Shown: positions 7,888 to 16,807 of the stretch, piece by piece
How the letters are laid out: the number at the start of each line of letters is the position of its first letter
Position numbering within the stretch: the stretch's first letter is position 1
Translations under genes and position numbers: made by a program
The notes under the pieces: generated by a model
The model's input: the letters and a program-made list of their open reading frames with translations, nothing else
What the model was told of the DNA's origin: nothing
Databases searched by the model: none
Source: Nocardioides salarius
GTDB taxonomy: Bacteria > Actinomycetota > Actinomycetes > Propionibacteriales > Nocardioidaceae
Assembly: GCF_016907435.1 (NCBI RefSeq)
Contig: NZ_JAFBBZ010000001.1
Span: 3,162,001 to 3,226,000 of the forward strand
Direction of reading: 5' to 3'
Length of the DNA: 64,000 bases

Positions 7888-9162
7888 ATGACCAGCCCCC
7901 ACCTCCAGCCGCGCACCGCCTACCGCGACGCCCACGACCCGGTGCTCGGCGGTGTGGCCGGTGGACTGGCCCGCCACCTGGGCCTGCCGGTGCTCTGGGT
8001 GCGCCTGGGGTTCCTCCTCGCCGCCGCGGCCGGCGGCCTGGGCATCGTGCTCTACGCCGGGCTCTGGCTGGTGCTGCCCACCGACGCGGGCTTCGAGCGC
8101 AGCGCCCCCGGGCTCGAGGGCGCCACCCGCGACGGGCGCCGGCCCCGGCGCGCCCGCCGGCTCGGCGACGTCGGCCAGGTGGTCGCGCTCGGCGCGCTCG
8201 CCCTCGGGCTGCTGCTCGCGGTCGAGGCCGTGCTCGGGCAGGGCGTGGTGTTCTGGCCGGTGGCCCTCGGCCTGGCCGGGGTCGCGCTGCTGTGGCGCCA
8301 GGCCGACGAGGCCCAGCGCGAGCGCTGGCTCGACACCACCGGACGCATCGACCCGGTGCGGGTCGTCTTCGGCGCGGGCGGCTGGGCGTCGTACGCGCGG
8401 GTCGGGGCGGGTGCGCTGCTCGTGGTCACCGCCCTCGGGCTGGTGTTCCTGCGCGACGGCGGCGCCGCGGCCGCCGGCGACCTGGTGCTGGCCACCCTGG
8501 TCGGGGTGGCGGGCATCGCCGTCGTCGTCGGCCCGTGGTTCTACCGGCTGGCCTCCGACCTGACCGCCGAGCGCGAGGAGCGGGTGCGCAGCCAGGAGCG
8601 TGCCGACGTCGCCGCCCACCTGCACGACTCGGTGCTGCAGACGCTCGCGCTCATCCAGCGCTCCGCCGACGACGGGCCCACCGTCGCCCGGCTGGCCCGC
8701 AGCCAGGAGCGCGACCTGCGTGCCTGGCTCTACAGCGAGGAGGCGGTCGACGAGAGCAGCGTGGCCAGCGCGCTGCGTGCCGCGGCCGCGGCCGTCGAGG
8801 ACACCCACGGCGTGGCCGTCGACGTGGTCGCGGTCGGCGACGCCCCGCTCGAGGAGGCCCTGCGCCCGGTCGTGGCGGCAGCCGGCGAGGCCCTGACCAA
8901 CGCCGCGCGGCACGCCGGGGTGCCCCGCATCGACGTCTACGCCGAAATCGACGACGAGGCCGTCGAGGTCTTCGTCCGCGACCGCGGGCGCGGCTTCGAC
9001 CTCGAGGCCGTGCCGGCAGACCGCTACGGCGTGCGCCGCAGCATCCTCGACCGGCTGCGCCGCCACGGCGGTACCGCCGAGGTGCGCACCGCGCTCGGCG
9101 CCGGCACCGAGGTGCGCCTGCGACTGCCCCGCCCAGCCCGCCCGCCCCAGGAGGACCAGTGA
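7888..9162 (+). CDS. PspC-domain sensor histidine kinase (HisKA_3 type)
   Basis: Predicted 424 residues. A PspC domain (about residues 8-62, AYRDAHDPVLGGVAGGLARHLGLPVLWVRLGF) and three to four further membrane segments precede a NarL/DesK-class kinase core. The H-box reads ERADVAAHLHDSVLQTLALIQ (phospho-acceptor His in HLHD) and the ATPase lobe has GEALTNAARHAGVP and DRGRGFDLEAVPADRYGVRRSI. The layout matches actinobacterial PspC-kinase/LuxR-regulator pairs such as Streptomyces MacRS, which monitor the cell envelope. Start ATG at 7888; the frame is open further upstream but those residues precede the PspC domain. The stop overlaps the response regulator start by 3 nt. Confidence 0.92.
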   Translation: MTSPHLQPRTAYRDAHDPVLGGVAGGLARHLGLPVLWVRLGFLLAAAAGGLGIVLYAGLWLVLPTDAGFERSAPGLEGATRDGRRPRRARRLGDVGQVVALGALALGLLLAVEAVLGQGVVFWPVALGLAGVALLWRQADEAQRERWLDTTGRIDPVRVVFGAGGWASYARVGAGALLVVTALGLVFLRDGGAAAAGDLVLATLVGVAGIAVVVGPWFYRLASDLTAEREERVRSQERADVAAHLHDSVLQTLALIQRSADDGPTVARLARSQERDLRAWLYSEEAVDESSVASALRAAAAAVEDTHGVAVDVVAVGDAPLEEALRPVVAAAGEALTNAARHAGVPRIDVYAEIDDEAVEVFVRDRGRGFDLEAVPADRYGVRRSILDRLRRHGGTAEVRTALGAGTEVRLRLPRPARPPQEDQ

Positions 9163-9815
9163 GCACACCCCGCCCGACCAGCGTCGTGGTCGTCGACGAC
9201 CACGCGATGTTCCGCTCGGGCGTGCGCGCCGAGCTCGCCGCGGTCGGGGCCGGTGTCGTCGAGGTGGTCGCCGAGGCCGCCGACGTCGACGAGGCGGTGC
9301 GGGCGGTCGCCGAGCACGCCCCCGACGTGGTGCTCCTCGACGTGCACCTGCCCGGCGGCGGCGGGGTCGAGGTGATGCGCCGCGACCGCACCGGCACGAC
9401 CCGCTACCTCGCGCTCTCGGTCAGCGACGCCGCCGAGGACGTCATCGGCACCATCCGCGGCGGCGCCCGGGGCTACGTCACCAAGACCATCACCGGCCCC
9501 GAGCTCGTCGACGCCGTACGCCGCGTGGCCGACGGCGACGCGGTCTTCTCGCCGCGCCTGGCCGGCTTCGTCCTCGACGCCTTCGCCGGCACGTTCGCGG
9601 TCGCCGAGGTCGACGAGGACCTCGACCGGCTCACCGAGCGCGAGCGCGAGGTGATGCGCCTGATCGCGCGCGGGTACTCCTACCGCGAGGTCGCCGGTGA
9701 GCTCTTCATCTCCGTCAAGACCGTCGAGACCCACATGTCGAGCGTGCTGCGCAAGCTGCAGCTCTCCTCGCGCCACGAGCTGACCCGGTGGGCCTCCGAC
9801 CGTCGCCTGCTTTGA
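9159..9815 (+). CDS. LuxR/NarL-family response regulator
   Basis: Predicted 218 residues. The receiver domain (residues about 8-122) has the acidic pair in VVVVDDHAMFRSG, phospho-acceptor Asp in VVLLDVHLPGGGG and the conserved Lys in GYVTKTITG. The C-terminal LuxR helix-turn-helix reads LTEREREVMRLIARGYSYREVAGELFISVKTVETHMSSVLRKL. Start GTG at 9159 overlaps the kinase stop (GTGA), making this the cognate partner of the PspC kinase. A likely target is the divergent promoter at 7766-7887, but no site is proven. Confidence 0.95.
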   Translation: MSTPRPTSVVVVDDHAMFRSGVRAELAAVGAGVVEVVAEAADVDEAVRAVAEHAPDVVLLDVHLPGGGGVEVMRRDRTGTTRYLALSVSDAAEDVIGTIRGGARGYVTKTITGPELVDAVRRVADGDAVFSPRLAGFVLDAFAGTFAVAEVDEDLDRLTEREREVMRLIARGYSYREVAGELFISVKTVETHMSSVLRKLQLSSRHELTRWASDRRLL

Positions 9816-9837
9816 GGGGTGGGGGAGGATCGGCCCC

Positions 9838-10866
9838 ATGCGATTCACGACTCTCGGACACAGCGGCTGCGCCGTCTCCCGCCTCTGCCTCGGCACGATG
9901 ACCTTCGGCGCCGAGACCGACGAGGCCGGCTCCCACGAGCAGCTCGACGTCTTCCTCGAGGCCGGCGGCACGCTCGTCGACACCGCCGACGTCTACACCG
10001 CCGGCACCTCCGAGGAGATCATCGGCCGCTGGCTGGCCGACCGGCCGGCCGACGTCACCGACCGGGTCATGCTGGCCACCAAGGCGCGCTTCCCCATGGG
10101 CGCCGACCCGCAGGGAGGCGGATCCTCCGCGCGTCACCTGACCCGGGCCCTCGACGCCTCGCTGCGCCGGCTCGGGGTCGAGGCGGTCGACCTCTACCAG
10201 GTCCACGCCTGGGACCCGTTCACGCCGCTCGAGGAGACCCTGCGCACCCTCGACGGGTTCGTGCGCTCGGGTCGCATCCGCTACTACGGCCTCTCCAACT
10301 TCACCGGGTGGCAGCTGACCAAGGCCGTGCACACCGCGCGGCGCCTGGGCCTGGCCGAGCCGGTCACCCTGCAGCCGCAGTACAACCTCGTGGCCCGCGA
10401 GGTCGAGTGGGAGATCGTGCCCGCCGTGCTCGACGCCGGCATGGGGATGCTGCCGTGGGGGCCGCTGGCGGGCGGCTGGCTCACCGGCAAGTACACCCGC
10501 GACGAGCGGCCCACCGGCGCTACCCGGCTGGGGGAGGACCCCGGTCGCGGCATGGAGGCGTGGGAGCGCCGCGGCACCGAGCGCACCTGGACCATCGTCG
10601 ACGCCGTACGCCGCGTGGCCGACCAGGCGGGCGCCTCGCCGTCGCAGGTGGCGCTGGCCTGGCTGCGCGAGCGCCCCGGCGTCAGCTCGACGATCCTCGG
10701 CGCGCGCACCACCGAGCAGCTGCGCGCCAACCTGGCCTCGATCGACGTCGTGCTCGACGACGACGCCACCGCGCTGCTCGACCGCGCCAGCGACCTGCAC
10801 GCGGCCGACTACCCCTACGGCGAGCTGGGGCAGGACCAGCGCTCACGCACCCTGGGCGACGCCTAG
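9838..10866 (+). CDS. Aldo/keto reductase
   Basis: Predicted 342 residues, an NADPH-dependent (beta/alpha)8 oxidoreductase. The catalytic tetrad is visible: Asp and Tyr in [13 protein letters not shown], Lys in MLATKARF and His in LYQVHAWD. The C-terminal cofactor region has [19 protein letters not shown]. The N-terminus [24 protein letters not shown] is typical of the YajO/Tas-like branch. Start ATG at 9838 has GAGGAT seven bases upstream, which could serve either as a -10 box or as a weak RBS. The substrate is unknown. Confidence 0.9.
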   Translation: MRFTTLGHSGCAVSRLCLGTMTFGAETDEAGSHEQLDVFLEAGGTLVDTADVYTAGTSEEIIGRWLADRPADVTDRVMLATKARFPMGADPQGGGSSARHLTRALDASLRRLGVEAVDLYQVHAWDPFTPLEETLRTLDGFVRSGRIRYYGLSNFTGWQLTKAVHTARRLGLAEPVTLQPQYNLVAREVEWEIVPAVLDAGMGMLPWGPLAGGWLTGKYTRDERPTGATRLGEDPGRGMEAWERRGTERTWTIVDAVRRVADQAGASPSQVALAWLRERPGVSSTILGARTTEQLRANLASIDVVLDDDATALLDRASDLHAADYPYGELGQDQRSRTLGDA

Positions 10867-10869
10867 GAT
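10864..10869 (+). promoter_or_regulatory. -10 box TAGGAT, leaderless start
   Basis: TAGGAT, overlapping the reductase stop codon, ends 7 nt before the GTG at 10877 and no Shine-Dalgarno lies between. This is the canonical spacing for a leaderless mRNA. Confidence 0.55.
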
Positions 10870-10876
10870 CACCGGC

Positions 10877-11233
10877 GTGGACACCCTTCGCCTGATCCTG
10901 CTGTTCGTGCACGTCCTGGGCTTCGCCGCCCTCATCGGTGGCGCCCTGGCCCAGGCCGGCCCCGGCCCCAAGCGCGTCAACGCCGCCATGCGCGACGGCG
11001 CCGGCACCGCCTTCGTCGCGGGCCTGGCGCTCGTCGGCGTGCTCGAGGCCGGCGACGCCGACGTCGACCACGCCAAGATCGCGGTCAAGCTCGTCGTCGG
11101 CCTCGCGGTGCTCGGGCTGGTGATGGCCAACGTGCGCAAGGAGCAGGTCTCGCAGGCGCTGTGGGCCGGTGTGCTGGGGCTCAGCGTGCTCAACGTGGCC
11201 GTCGCGGTCTTCTGGTCCTCCGCCCACGTGTGA
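10877..11233 (+). CDS. Small integral membrane protein, unknown function
   Basis: Predicted 118 residues with four hydrophobic helices (ILLFVHVLGFAALIGGALAQ, TAFVAGLALVGVLEAG, IAVKLVVGLAVLGLVMANV, VLGLSVLNVAVAVFWSSAHV). The first helix carries a His (VHVLGF), a pattern found in small CopD- or DUF2269-like membrane proteins, but the match is too weak to name. Start GTG at 10877 fits the leaderless box just upstream. It follows the aldo/keto reductase closely but probably has its own promoter. Confidence 0.75.
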   Translation: MDTLRLILLFVHVLGFAALIGGALAQAGPGPKRVNAAMRDGAGTAFVAGLALVGVLEAGDADVDHAKIAVKLVVGLAVLGLVMANVRKEQVSQALWAGVLGLSVLNVAVAVFWSSAHV

Positions 11234-11283
11234 GGGGTCGGCCCCGCGGCCTGCCCCACCTGTTGGGGTGAGGTCGGGGCTCG

Positions 11284-11432
11284 TAGGGTCCGGCAGGTTC
11301 AAAGACCTCGGGACCCTTCTGTGGGGCGCCCCCGCTCCCCGGCGTCGGCGGCTCGACGTGCCACGGGTGGGATCGGTTCGACCTGAGGTCACTGCTGAGA
11401 TCCCCTGAGGCGCCGAACCCCCGAGGAGTGCC
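11284..11432 (+). promoter_or_regulatory. Upstream region of the choline-betaine operon
   Basis: A TAGGGT box at about 11284-11289 could start a transcript with a leader of about 135 nt. GACCTGAGGTC (around 11380-11390) is an interrupted palindrome. No BetI-like regulator gene lies nearby. CCGAGGAG supplies the RBS for the GTG at 11433. Confidence 0.3.
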
Positions 11433-12938
11433 GTGCCCGACCTGTTCATCGACGGAACCTGGTGCGACGCCGCTGACGGCGCCACCCGCGACATCCACTG
11501 CCCCGCCGACGGCCGCCACGTGGTGACCGTCTCCGAGGGCGGGGAGAAGGACGCGGTCGCGGCGGTCGTCGCCGCCCGCAGCGCCTTCGACAACGGCCCC
11601 TGGCCCCGTACTCCCGCGCCCGAGCGGGCCGCGCTGCTGCACCGCCTGGCCGACCGGCTCGAGACCGACAAGGACGAGGTCGCGCGTTTGGAGTCGCTCG
11701 ACACCGGCAAGCGCTTCGTCGAGTCGCAGATCGACGTCGACGACATCGTCTCGGTCTTCCGCCACTTCGCCTCCCTGGCCCAGGCCGAGGCCGGACGCGT
11801 CGTCGACACCGGCATGCCCGACGTGGTCAGCCGGGTCGTGCACGAGCCGATCGGCGTCTGCTCGCTCATCACGCCGTGGAACTACCCGCTGCTGCAGACG
11901 TCGTGGAAGGTCGCGCCCTGCCTGGCCGCGGGCAACACGTTCGTGCTCAAGCCCAGCGAGCTGACCCCCTCGACCGCGATCTGGCTGGTGCGGGCGCTGA
12001 GCGACGTCGGCCTGCCCGACGGCGTGGCCAACCTGGTGCTCGGTGCGGGCGACCGGGTCGGGCCGACCCTGACCGAGGCCCCCGAGGTCGACCTGGTCTC
12101 CTTCACCGGCGGCGTCGTCACCGGGCGCCGGATCATGGCCTCGGCCGCGCCGACGGTCAAGAAGGTCGCGCTCGAGCTCGGCGGCAAGAACCCCAACATC
12201 GTCTTCGCCGACGCCGACCTCGACGCGGCCATCGACAACGCCCTCACCGCGATCTTCCTCGACTCCGGGCAGGTCTGCTCGGCCGGCGCCCGGCTGGTGG
12301 TCGAGGACACCGTCCACGACCGGGTCGTCGACGAGCTGGTGCGCCGCGCCGGGCTGATCCGCCTCGGTGGGCCCTTCGACGACGACGCCGAGACCGGCCC
12401 GCTGATCAGCGCCGCCCACCGCGAGAAGGTCGAGGCCTACGTGGCGGCCGGCCTCGCCGAGGGCGCCACGCTGCGCGTCGGCGGCGCCCGGCCCGAGGGG
12501 GCGGCGTACGAGGAGGGGTTCTACTACCTGCCCACCATCCTCGACGACTGCTCCGCCGACATGTCGTGCGTGCAGGAGGAGAGCTTCGGGCCGGTGCTGA
12601 CCGTGGAGCGCTTCACCGGTGCCGACGCCGACGCCCGCGAGGAGGCGGCCGTCTCGATCGCCAACGACACCGTCTACGGCCTGGCCGGCGCGGTGTGGAC
12701 CAGCGACGCCGGTCGCGCCGAACGGGTCGCCGGCCGGCTGCGCCACGGCACCATCTGGATCAACGACTACCACCCCTACGTCGCCCAGGCCGAGTGGGGC
12801 GGCTACAAGCAGAGCGGCACCGGGCGCGAGCTCGGCATCGCCGGGCTCGAGGAGTACCGCGAGACCAAGCACATCTGGCACAACACCCGGCCGGCTCGCG
12901 CCGGCTGGTTCCCGGACCACGGAGAGGACCAGGCGTGA
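11433..12938 (+). CDS. betB: Betaine-aldehyde dehydrogenase
   Basis: Predicted 501-residue NAD(P)-dependent aldehyde dehydrogenase. The NAD-binding segment [34 protein letters not shown], the catalytic Glu in [10 protein letters not shown] and the catalytic Cys in [14 protein letters not shown] are all present and correctly spaced. Position as first gene of an operon with choline dehydrogenase and a BCCT transporter makes betaine aldehyde to glycine betaine the likely reaction. Start GTG at 11433 has CGAGGAG upstream. Its TGA overlaps the next gene's GTG. Confidence 0.9.
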   Translation: MPDLFIDGTWCDAADGATRDIHCPADGRHVVTVSEGGEKDAVAAVVAARSAFDNGPWPRTPAPERAALLHRLADRLETDKDEVARLESLDTGKRFVESQIDVDDIVSVFRHFASLAQAEAGRVVDTGMPDVVSRVVHEPIGVCSLITPWNYPLLQTSWKVAPCLAAGNTFVLKPSELTPSTAIWLVRALSDVGLPDGVANLVLGAGDRVGPTLTEAPEVDLVSFTGGVVTGRRIMASAAPTVKKVALELGGKNPNIVFADADLDAAIDNALTAIFLDSGQVCSAGARLVVEDTVHDRVVDELVRRAGLIRLGGPFDDDAETGPLISAAHREKVEAYVAAGLAEGATLRVGGARPEGAAYEEGFYYLPTILDDCSADMSCVQEESFGPVLTVERFTGADADAREEAAVSIANDTVYGLAGAVWTSDAGRAERVAGRLRHGTIWINDYHPYVAQAEWGGYKQSGTGRELGIAGLEEYRETKHIWHNTRPARAGWFPDHGEDQA

Positions 12939-14683
12939 GCAGCAAGAGGTACGACTACGTCATCGTCGGCGGTGGCTCGGCGGGCTCCGCCCTGGCCAAC
13001 CGCCTCTCCGCCGACCCCGCCACCAGCGTGCTGGTGCTCGAGGCCGGCCGCAACGACACCTTGCTCGACCCGTTCATCCACATGCCGGCCGCGCTGCCCT
13101 ACCCGATCGGCAACCGGCTCTACGACTGGAAGTACGAGTCGGAGCCCGAGCCGCACATGGGCGGGCGGAAGGTCTACCACGCCCGCGGCAAGGTGCTCGG
13201 CGGGTCCTCGTCGATCAACGGGATGATCTTCCAGCGCGGCAACCCCTCCGACTACGAGCGCTGGGCCGCCGAGGCCGGGATGCAGGAGTGGGACTACGCC
13301 CACTGCCTGCCCTACTTCAAGCGGATGGAGACCTGCACCGCCGGCGCCGACGCCTGGCGCGGCGGCTCCGGCCCGCTGGTGCTCGAGCGCGGCCCGGCCA
13401 GCTCACCCCTCTTCGGCGCGTTCTTCGAGGCCGTGCAGCAGGCCGGGCACCCGCTGACCGACGACGTCAACGGCTACCGGCAGGAGGGCTTCGCCAAGTT
13501 CGACCGCAACGTGCACCGCGGGCGGCGCCTGAGCGCCAGCCAGGCCTACCTGCACCCGGTGATGAACCGCAAGAACCTCGACGTGCAGACCCTGGCCATG
13601 GTCACCGGGCTGCGCACCCAGGGCAACCGGGTCACCGGCGTCGACTACGTGCGCGGCGGCCGGCTCAAGCGCAGCGTCGAGGCCGGCGAGGTGATCCTGT
13701 GCGGTGGCGCGATCAACTCCCCGCAGCTGCTGCAGCTGAGCGGCATCGGCCCCGCCGACCACCTGCGCTCGCTGGGCATCGACGTGCTCGCCGACCTGCC
13801 CGGGGTGGGCGAGAACATGCAGGACCACCTCGAGGTCTACATCCAGCACGCCGCCAAGCAGCCCGTCTCGATCGCGCCGTGGCTCAAGCACCGCCACAAG
13901 CCGCGCATCGGCGCCGAGTGGCTCTTCGGCCGCAAGGGTGTCGGCGCCTCCAACCACTTCGAGGCCGGCGGCTTCATCCGCAGCAACGACGAGGTGGCCT
14001 ACCCCAACCTGATGTTCCACTTCCTGCCGATCGCGATCCGGTACGACGGCTCGCAGCCGGCCGCCGAGCACGGCTACCAGGTGCACATCGGGCCGATGTA
14101 CTCCGACGTGCGGGGCAGCCTGCGCATCCGCAGCCGCGACCCGATGGAGCACCCGGCGCTGAAGTTCAACTACCTCTCCACCGAGCGCGACCGCCAGGAG
14201 TGGATCGAGATGGTGCGCGCGGCGCGGCACATCCTCGAGCAGCCGGCCTTCGCGGCGTTCTCCGCGGGCGAGATCTCGCCCGGACCCTCGGTCAGCACCG
14301 ACCAGGAGATCCTCGACTGGGTCGCCGAGGACGCCGAGACCGCGCTGCACCCCTCGTGCACCGCCAAGATGGGCACCGACGACATGTCGGTCGTCGACCC
14401 GGCCACGATGCGGGTGCACGGCGTCGAGGGCCTGCGCGTCGTCGACGCCTCGGTGATGCCCTTCGTGACCAACGGCAACATCTACGCCCCGGTGATGATG
14501 CTCGCCGAGAAGGCCGCCGACCTGATCGCCGGCAACGAGCCGCTGGCCCCGCTCGAGGTGCCCTACTACAAGCACGGGGCGGGCATGCCGCTCTACCCCG
14601 AGGGCGACCCGCGCAACGACGCGGCGCCCGGCACCGTCAAGGGCAGCAGCCAGCCCGCCGGGACCATGGGGGGCCAGCGATGA
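12935..14683 (+). CDS. betA: Choline dehydrogenase (GMC oxidoreductase)
   Basis: Predicted 582-residue FAD enzyme oxidising choline to betaine aldehyde. The FAD-binding motif is [17 protein letters not shown], followed by LEAG. GMC signature 1 spans [20 protein letters not shown] and signature 2 [16 protein letters not shown]. The C-terminal catalytic region has HPSCTAKMG (active-site His) and [18 protein letters not shown] (second catalytic position Asn, as in the choline dehydrogenase branch). The start overlaps betB by 4 nt and the stop overlaps betT by 4 nt, so the three are tightly coupled. Confidence 0.93.
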   Translation: MSSKRYDYVIVGGGSAGSALANRLSADPATSVLVLEAGRNDTLLDPFIHMPAALPYPIGNRLYDWKYESEPEPHMGGRKVYHARGKVLGGSSSINGMIFQRGNPSDYERWAAEAGMQEWDYAHCLPYFKRMETCTAGADAWRGGSGPLVLERGPASSPLFGAFFEAVQQAGHPLTDDVNGYRQEGFAKFDRNVHRGRRLSASQAYLHPVMNRKNLDVQTLAMVTGLRTQGNRVTGVDYVRGGRLKRSVEAGEVILCGGAINSPQLLQLSGIGPADHLRSLGIDVLADLPGVGENMQDHLEVYIQHAAKQPVSIAPWLKHRHKPRIGAEWLFGRKGVGASNHFEAGGFIRSNDEVAYPNLMFHFLPIAIRYDGSQPAAEHGYQVHIGPMYSDVRGSLRIRSRDPMEHPALKFNYLSTERDRQEWIEMVRAARHILEQPAFAAFSAGEISPGPSVSTDQEILDWVAEDAETALHPSCTAKMGTDDMSVVDPATMRVHGVEGLRVVDASVMPFVTNGNIYAPVMMLAEKAADLIAGNEPLAPLEVPYYKHGAGMPLYPEGDPRNDAAPGTVKGSSQPAGTMGGQR

Positions 14684-16740
14684 GCACCGACACCGCCGGC
14701 CCCGCCGGACAGCTCGACCCCGTCCCGCCGGGCGAGCCCGCGGCCCGCATCAACCTGCCGGTCTTCGTGCCCTCGGCCGTCGTCGCGCTCGCGGTGACCG
14801 TGTGGTGCGTCGCGACGCCCGACCACGCGCTGAGCACCCTCGAGAGCGTCGTGGCCTGGGTCTCGACGTGGTTCGGCTGGTTCTACATCGCCTTGACCAC
14901 CGCGGTGCTGGTCTTCGTCATCTACCTCGGGCTGTCGCGCTACGGCTCCGTGCGGCTGGGCCCCGAGCACTCCAAGCCGGAGTTCTCCACCGGGGCGTGG
15001 GCCGCGATGCTCTTCGCCGCCGGCATCGGCACCGACCTGATGTTCTTCGCCGTCTACGAGCCGGTCACCCAGTACCTCACCCCGCCCTCCATCGAGGGCA
15101 GCACCGTGACCGCGGCCCGCGAGGCGACCGTGTGGACGCTGTTCCACTACGGCATCTCCGGGTGGGGCATGTACGCGCTGATGGGCATGGCCCTGGCCTA
15201 CTTCGCCTACCGGATGCACCTGCCGCTGGCGGTGCGCTCGGCGCTGTTCCCGCTGATCGGCAAGAAGGTCGACGGGCCGATCGGGCACGCCGTCGACACC
15301 GCCGCGGTGATCGGCACCATCTTCGGTGTCGCGACCTCCCTGGGCATCGGCGTGGTCAGCCTCAACGTCGGCCTCGACGTGGTCTTCGGCGTGCCGCAGG
15401 GCCTGGCCACCCAGAGCGCCCTGATCGTGCTGGCGGTCGCGATCGCCACCGTCTCGGCCGTCAGCGGCATCGAGAAGGGCATCAAGCGGATCTCCCAGCT
15501 CAACGTCATGCTGGCGATCCTGCTCGCGGTCTACGTGCTGGTCACCGGCCGCACGGCGTACCTGCTCAACGCGCTGGTGCTCAACGTGGGCGACTACGTC
15601 CGGCTCTTCCCCGACATGACGATGCAGACCTTCGCCTACGAGGACACCGGCGACTGGATGAGCTTCTGGACGCTCTTCTTCTGGGCCTGGTGGATCGCCT
15701 GGGCCGCCTTCGTCGGGCTCTTCCTGGCCCGGATCTCGCGCGGTCGCACCATCAAGGAGTTCGTGGCCGGCACCATGATCATCCCGTTCAGCTACATCCT
15801 GATGTGGGTGGCGATCTTCGGCAACGCCGCGATCGGCGAGATCCGCAGCGGCAACACCGACTTCGCCGAGGCGGCGGCCGAGGCCGTCGACCCCTCGGAG
15901 GGCCTGTGGTCGCTGCTGCAGGAGTACCCCGCCTTCCCGGTGGTCGCCTCGCTGGCGATCCTCGTCGGGCTGCTCTTCTACGTGACCTCGGCCGACTCGG
16001 GCGCCCTGGTGATGGGCAACCTGACCTCGCGGCTGCGCACCGTCAACGACGACGCCACCTCGGGCCTGCGGGTCTTCTGGGCGGTCGTGACCGGCGCGCT
16101 CACGCTGGCCATCCTGGCCGCGGGCAACATCTACGCCCTGCAGTACGCCACCGTCATCGTCGGGCTGCCCTTCGCGTTCGTGATGATCGTGGTCATGTGG
16201 GGGCTCTACCGGGCCCTGGCCGTCGAGGGCCACATGGTCGACAGCCGGCGCTCGGCCCTGCCGGGCGCGCTGTCGAGCCGCACCACCGCCCCCGACCCGC
16301 GTCGCCACGTGCCCTGGCAGGCCCGGATGCGCAGGGTGATGACCTTCCCGAGCGGCGAGCGCGTCGAGGAGTTCGTCTCCTCGGTGGTGGTGCCGGCCCT
16401 CGAGGAGGTCGCCGGGGAGCTGCGCGAGCAGGGCGTGGGCGCCGAGGTGGTCTCGGTCGTCGACGAGCACGGCGAGGGCGCGATCGAGCTGGTCGCCGAC
16501 GTGGGCGCCGAGCTGGCGTTCCACTACAAGGTGCAGCGGCGCACGGTGCCGATCCCGGCGTACGGCGGCTGGGCGCCGCGCGGCAACGAGGTCTACTGCC
16601 GGCTCGAGGTGCACCTGCGCGACGGTGGCCAGGACTACGACGTGATGGGCTACACCCAGACCCAGCTCATCGACGACGTGCTCGACCAGTACGAGCGGCA
16701 CCTGGAGTTCCTGCGCCGTGCCGACGGCGCCGGTCTGTAG
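14680..16740 (+). CDS. betT: BCCT-family choline transporter
   Basis: Predicted 686 residues with about twelve transmembrane helices in residues 25-520. The family core is present: [19 protein letters not shown] (glycine-rich TM3 region) and the aromatic [32 protein letters not shown] segment that forms the trimethylammonium cage. A hydrophilic C-terminal extension of about 165 residues follows, as in E. coli BetT-type choline importers that respond to osmotic stress. The overlap with betA supports choline as substrate. The operon ends at the strong hairpin at 16759. Confidence 0.92.
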   Translation: MSTDTAGPAGQLDPVPPGEPAARINLPVFVPSAVVALAVTVWCVATPDHALSTLESVVAWVSTWFGWFYIALTTAVLVFVIYLGLSRYGSVRLGPEHSKPEFSTGAWAAMLFAAGIGTDLMFFAVYEPVTQYLTPPSIEGSTVTAAREATVWTLFHYGISGWGMYALMGMALAYFAYRMHLPLAVRSALFPLIGKKVDGPIGHAVDTAAVIGTIFGVATSLGIGVVSLNVGLDVVFGVPQGLATQSALIVLAVAIATVSAVSGIEKGIKRISQLNVMLAILLAVYVLVTGRTAYLLNALVLNVGDYVRLFPDMTMQTFAYEDTGDWMSFWTLFFWAWWIAWAAFVGLFLARISRGRTIKEFVAGTMIIPFSYILMWVAIFGNAAIGEIRSGNTDFAEAAAEAVDPSEGLWSLLQEYPAFPVVASLAILVGLLFYVTSADSGALVMGNLTSRLRTVNDDATSGLRVFWAVVTGALTLAILAAGNIYALQYATVIVGLPFAFVMIVVMWGLYRALAVEGHMVDSRRSALPGALSSRTTAPDPRRHVPWQARMRRVMTFPSGERVEEFVSSVVVPALEEVAGELREQGVGAEVVSVVDEHGEGAIELVADVGAELAFHYKVQRRTVPIPAYGGWAPRGNEVYCRLEVHLRDGGQDYDVMGYTQTQLIDDVLDQYERHLEFLRRADGAGL

Positions 16741-16758
16741 CCGCCGCGACGGCCTCGC

Positions 16759-16799
16759 GCACCGTCGCCCCCGGACCTCGGGTCCGGGGGCGACGGTGC
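16759..16799. terminator. Bidirectional terminator between betT and the monooxygenase gene
   Basis: A perfect 18-bp stem (arm GCACCGTCGCCCCCGGAC at 16759-16776, inverse at 16782-16799) closes on a 5-nt loop. It lies between convergent genes and has no strong U-tract, as is common in GC-rich actinobacteria. Confidence 0.85.
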
Positions 16800-16807
16800 C
16801 GGGCCGA

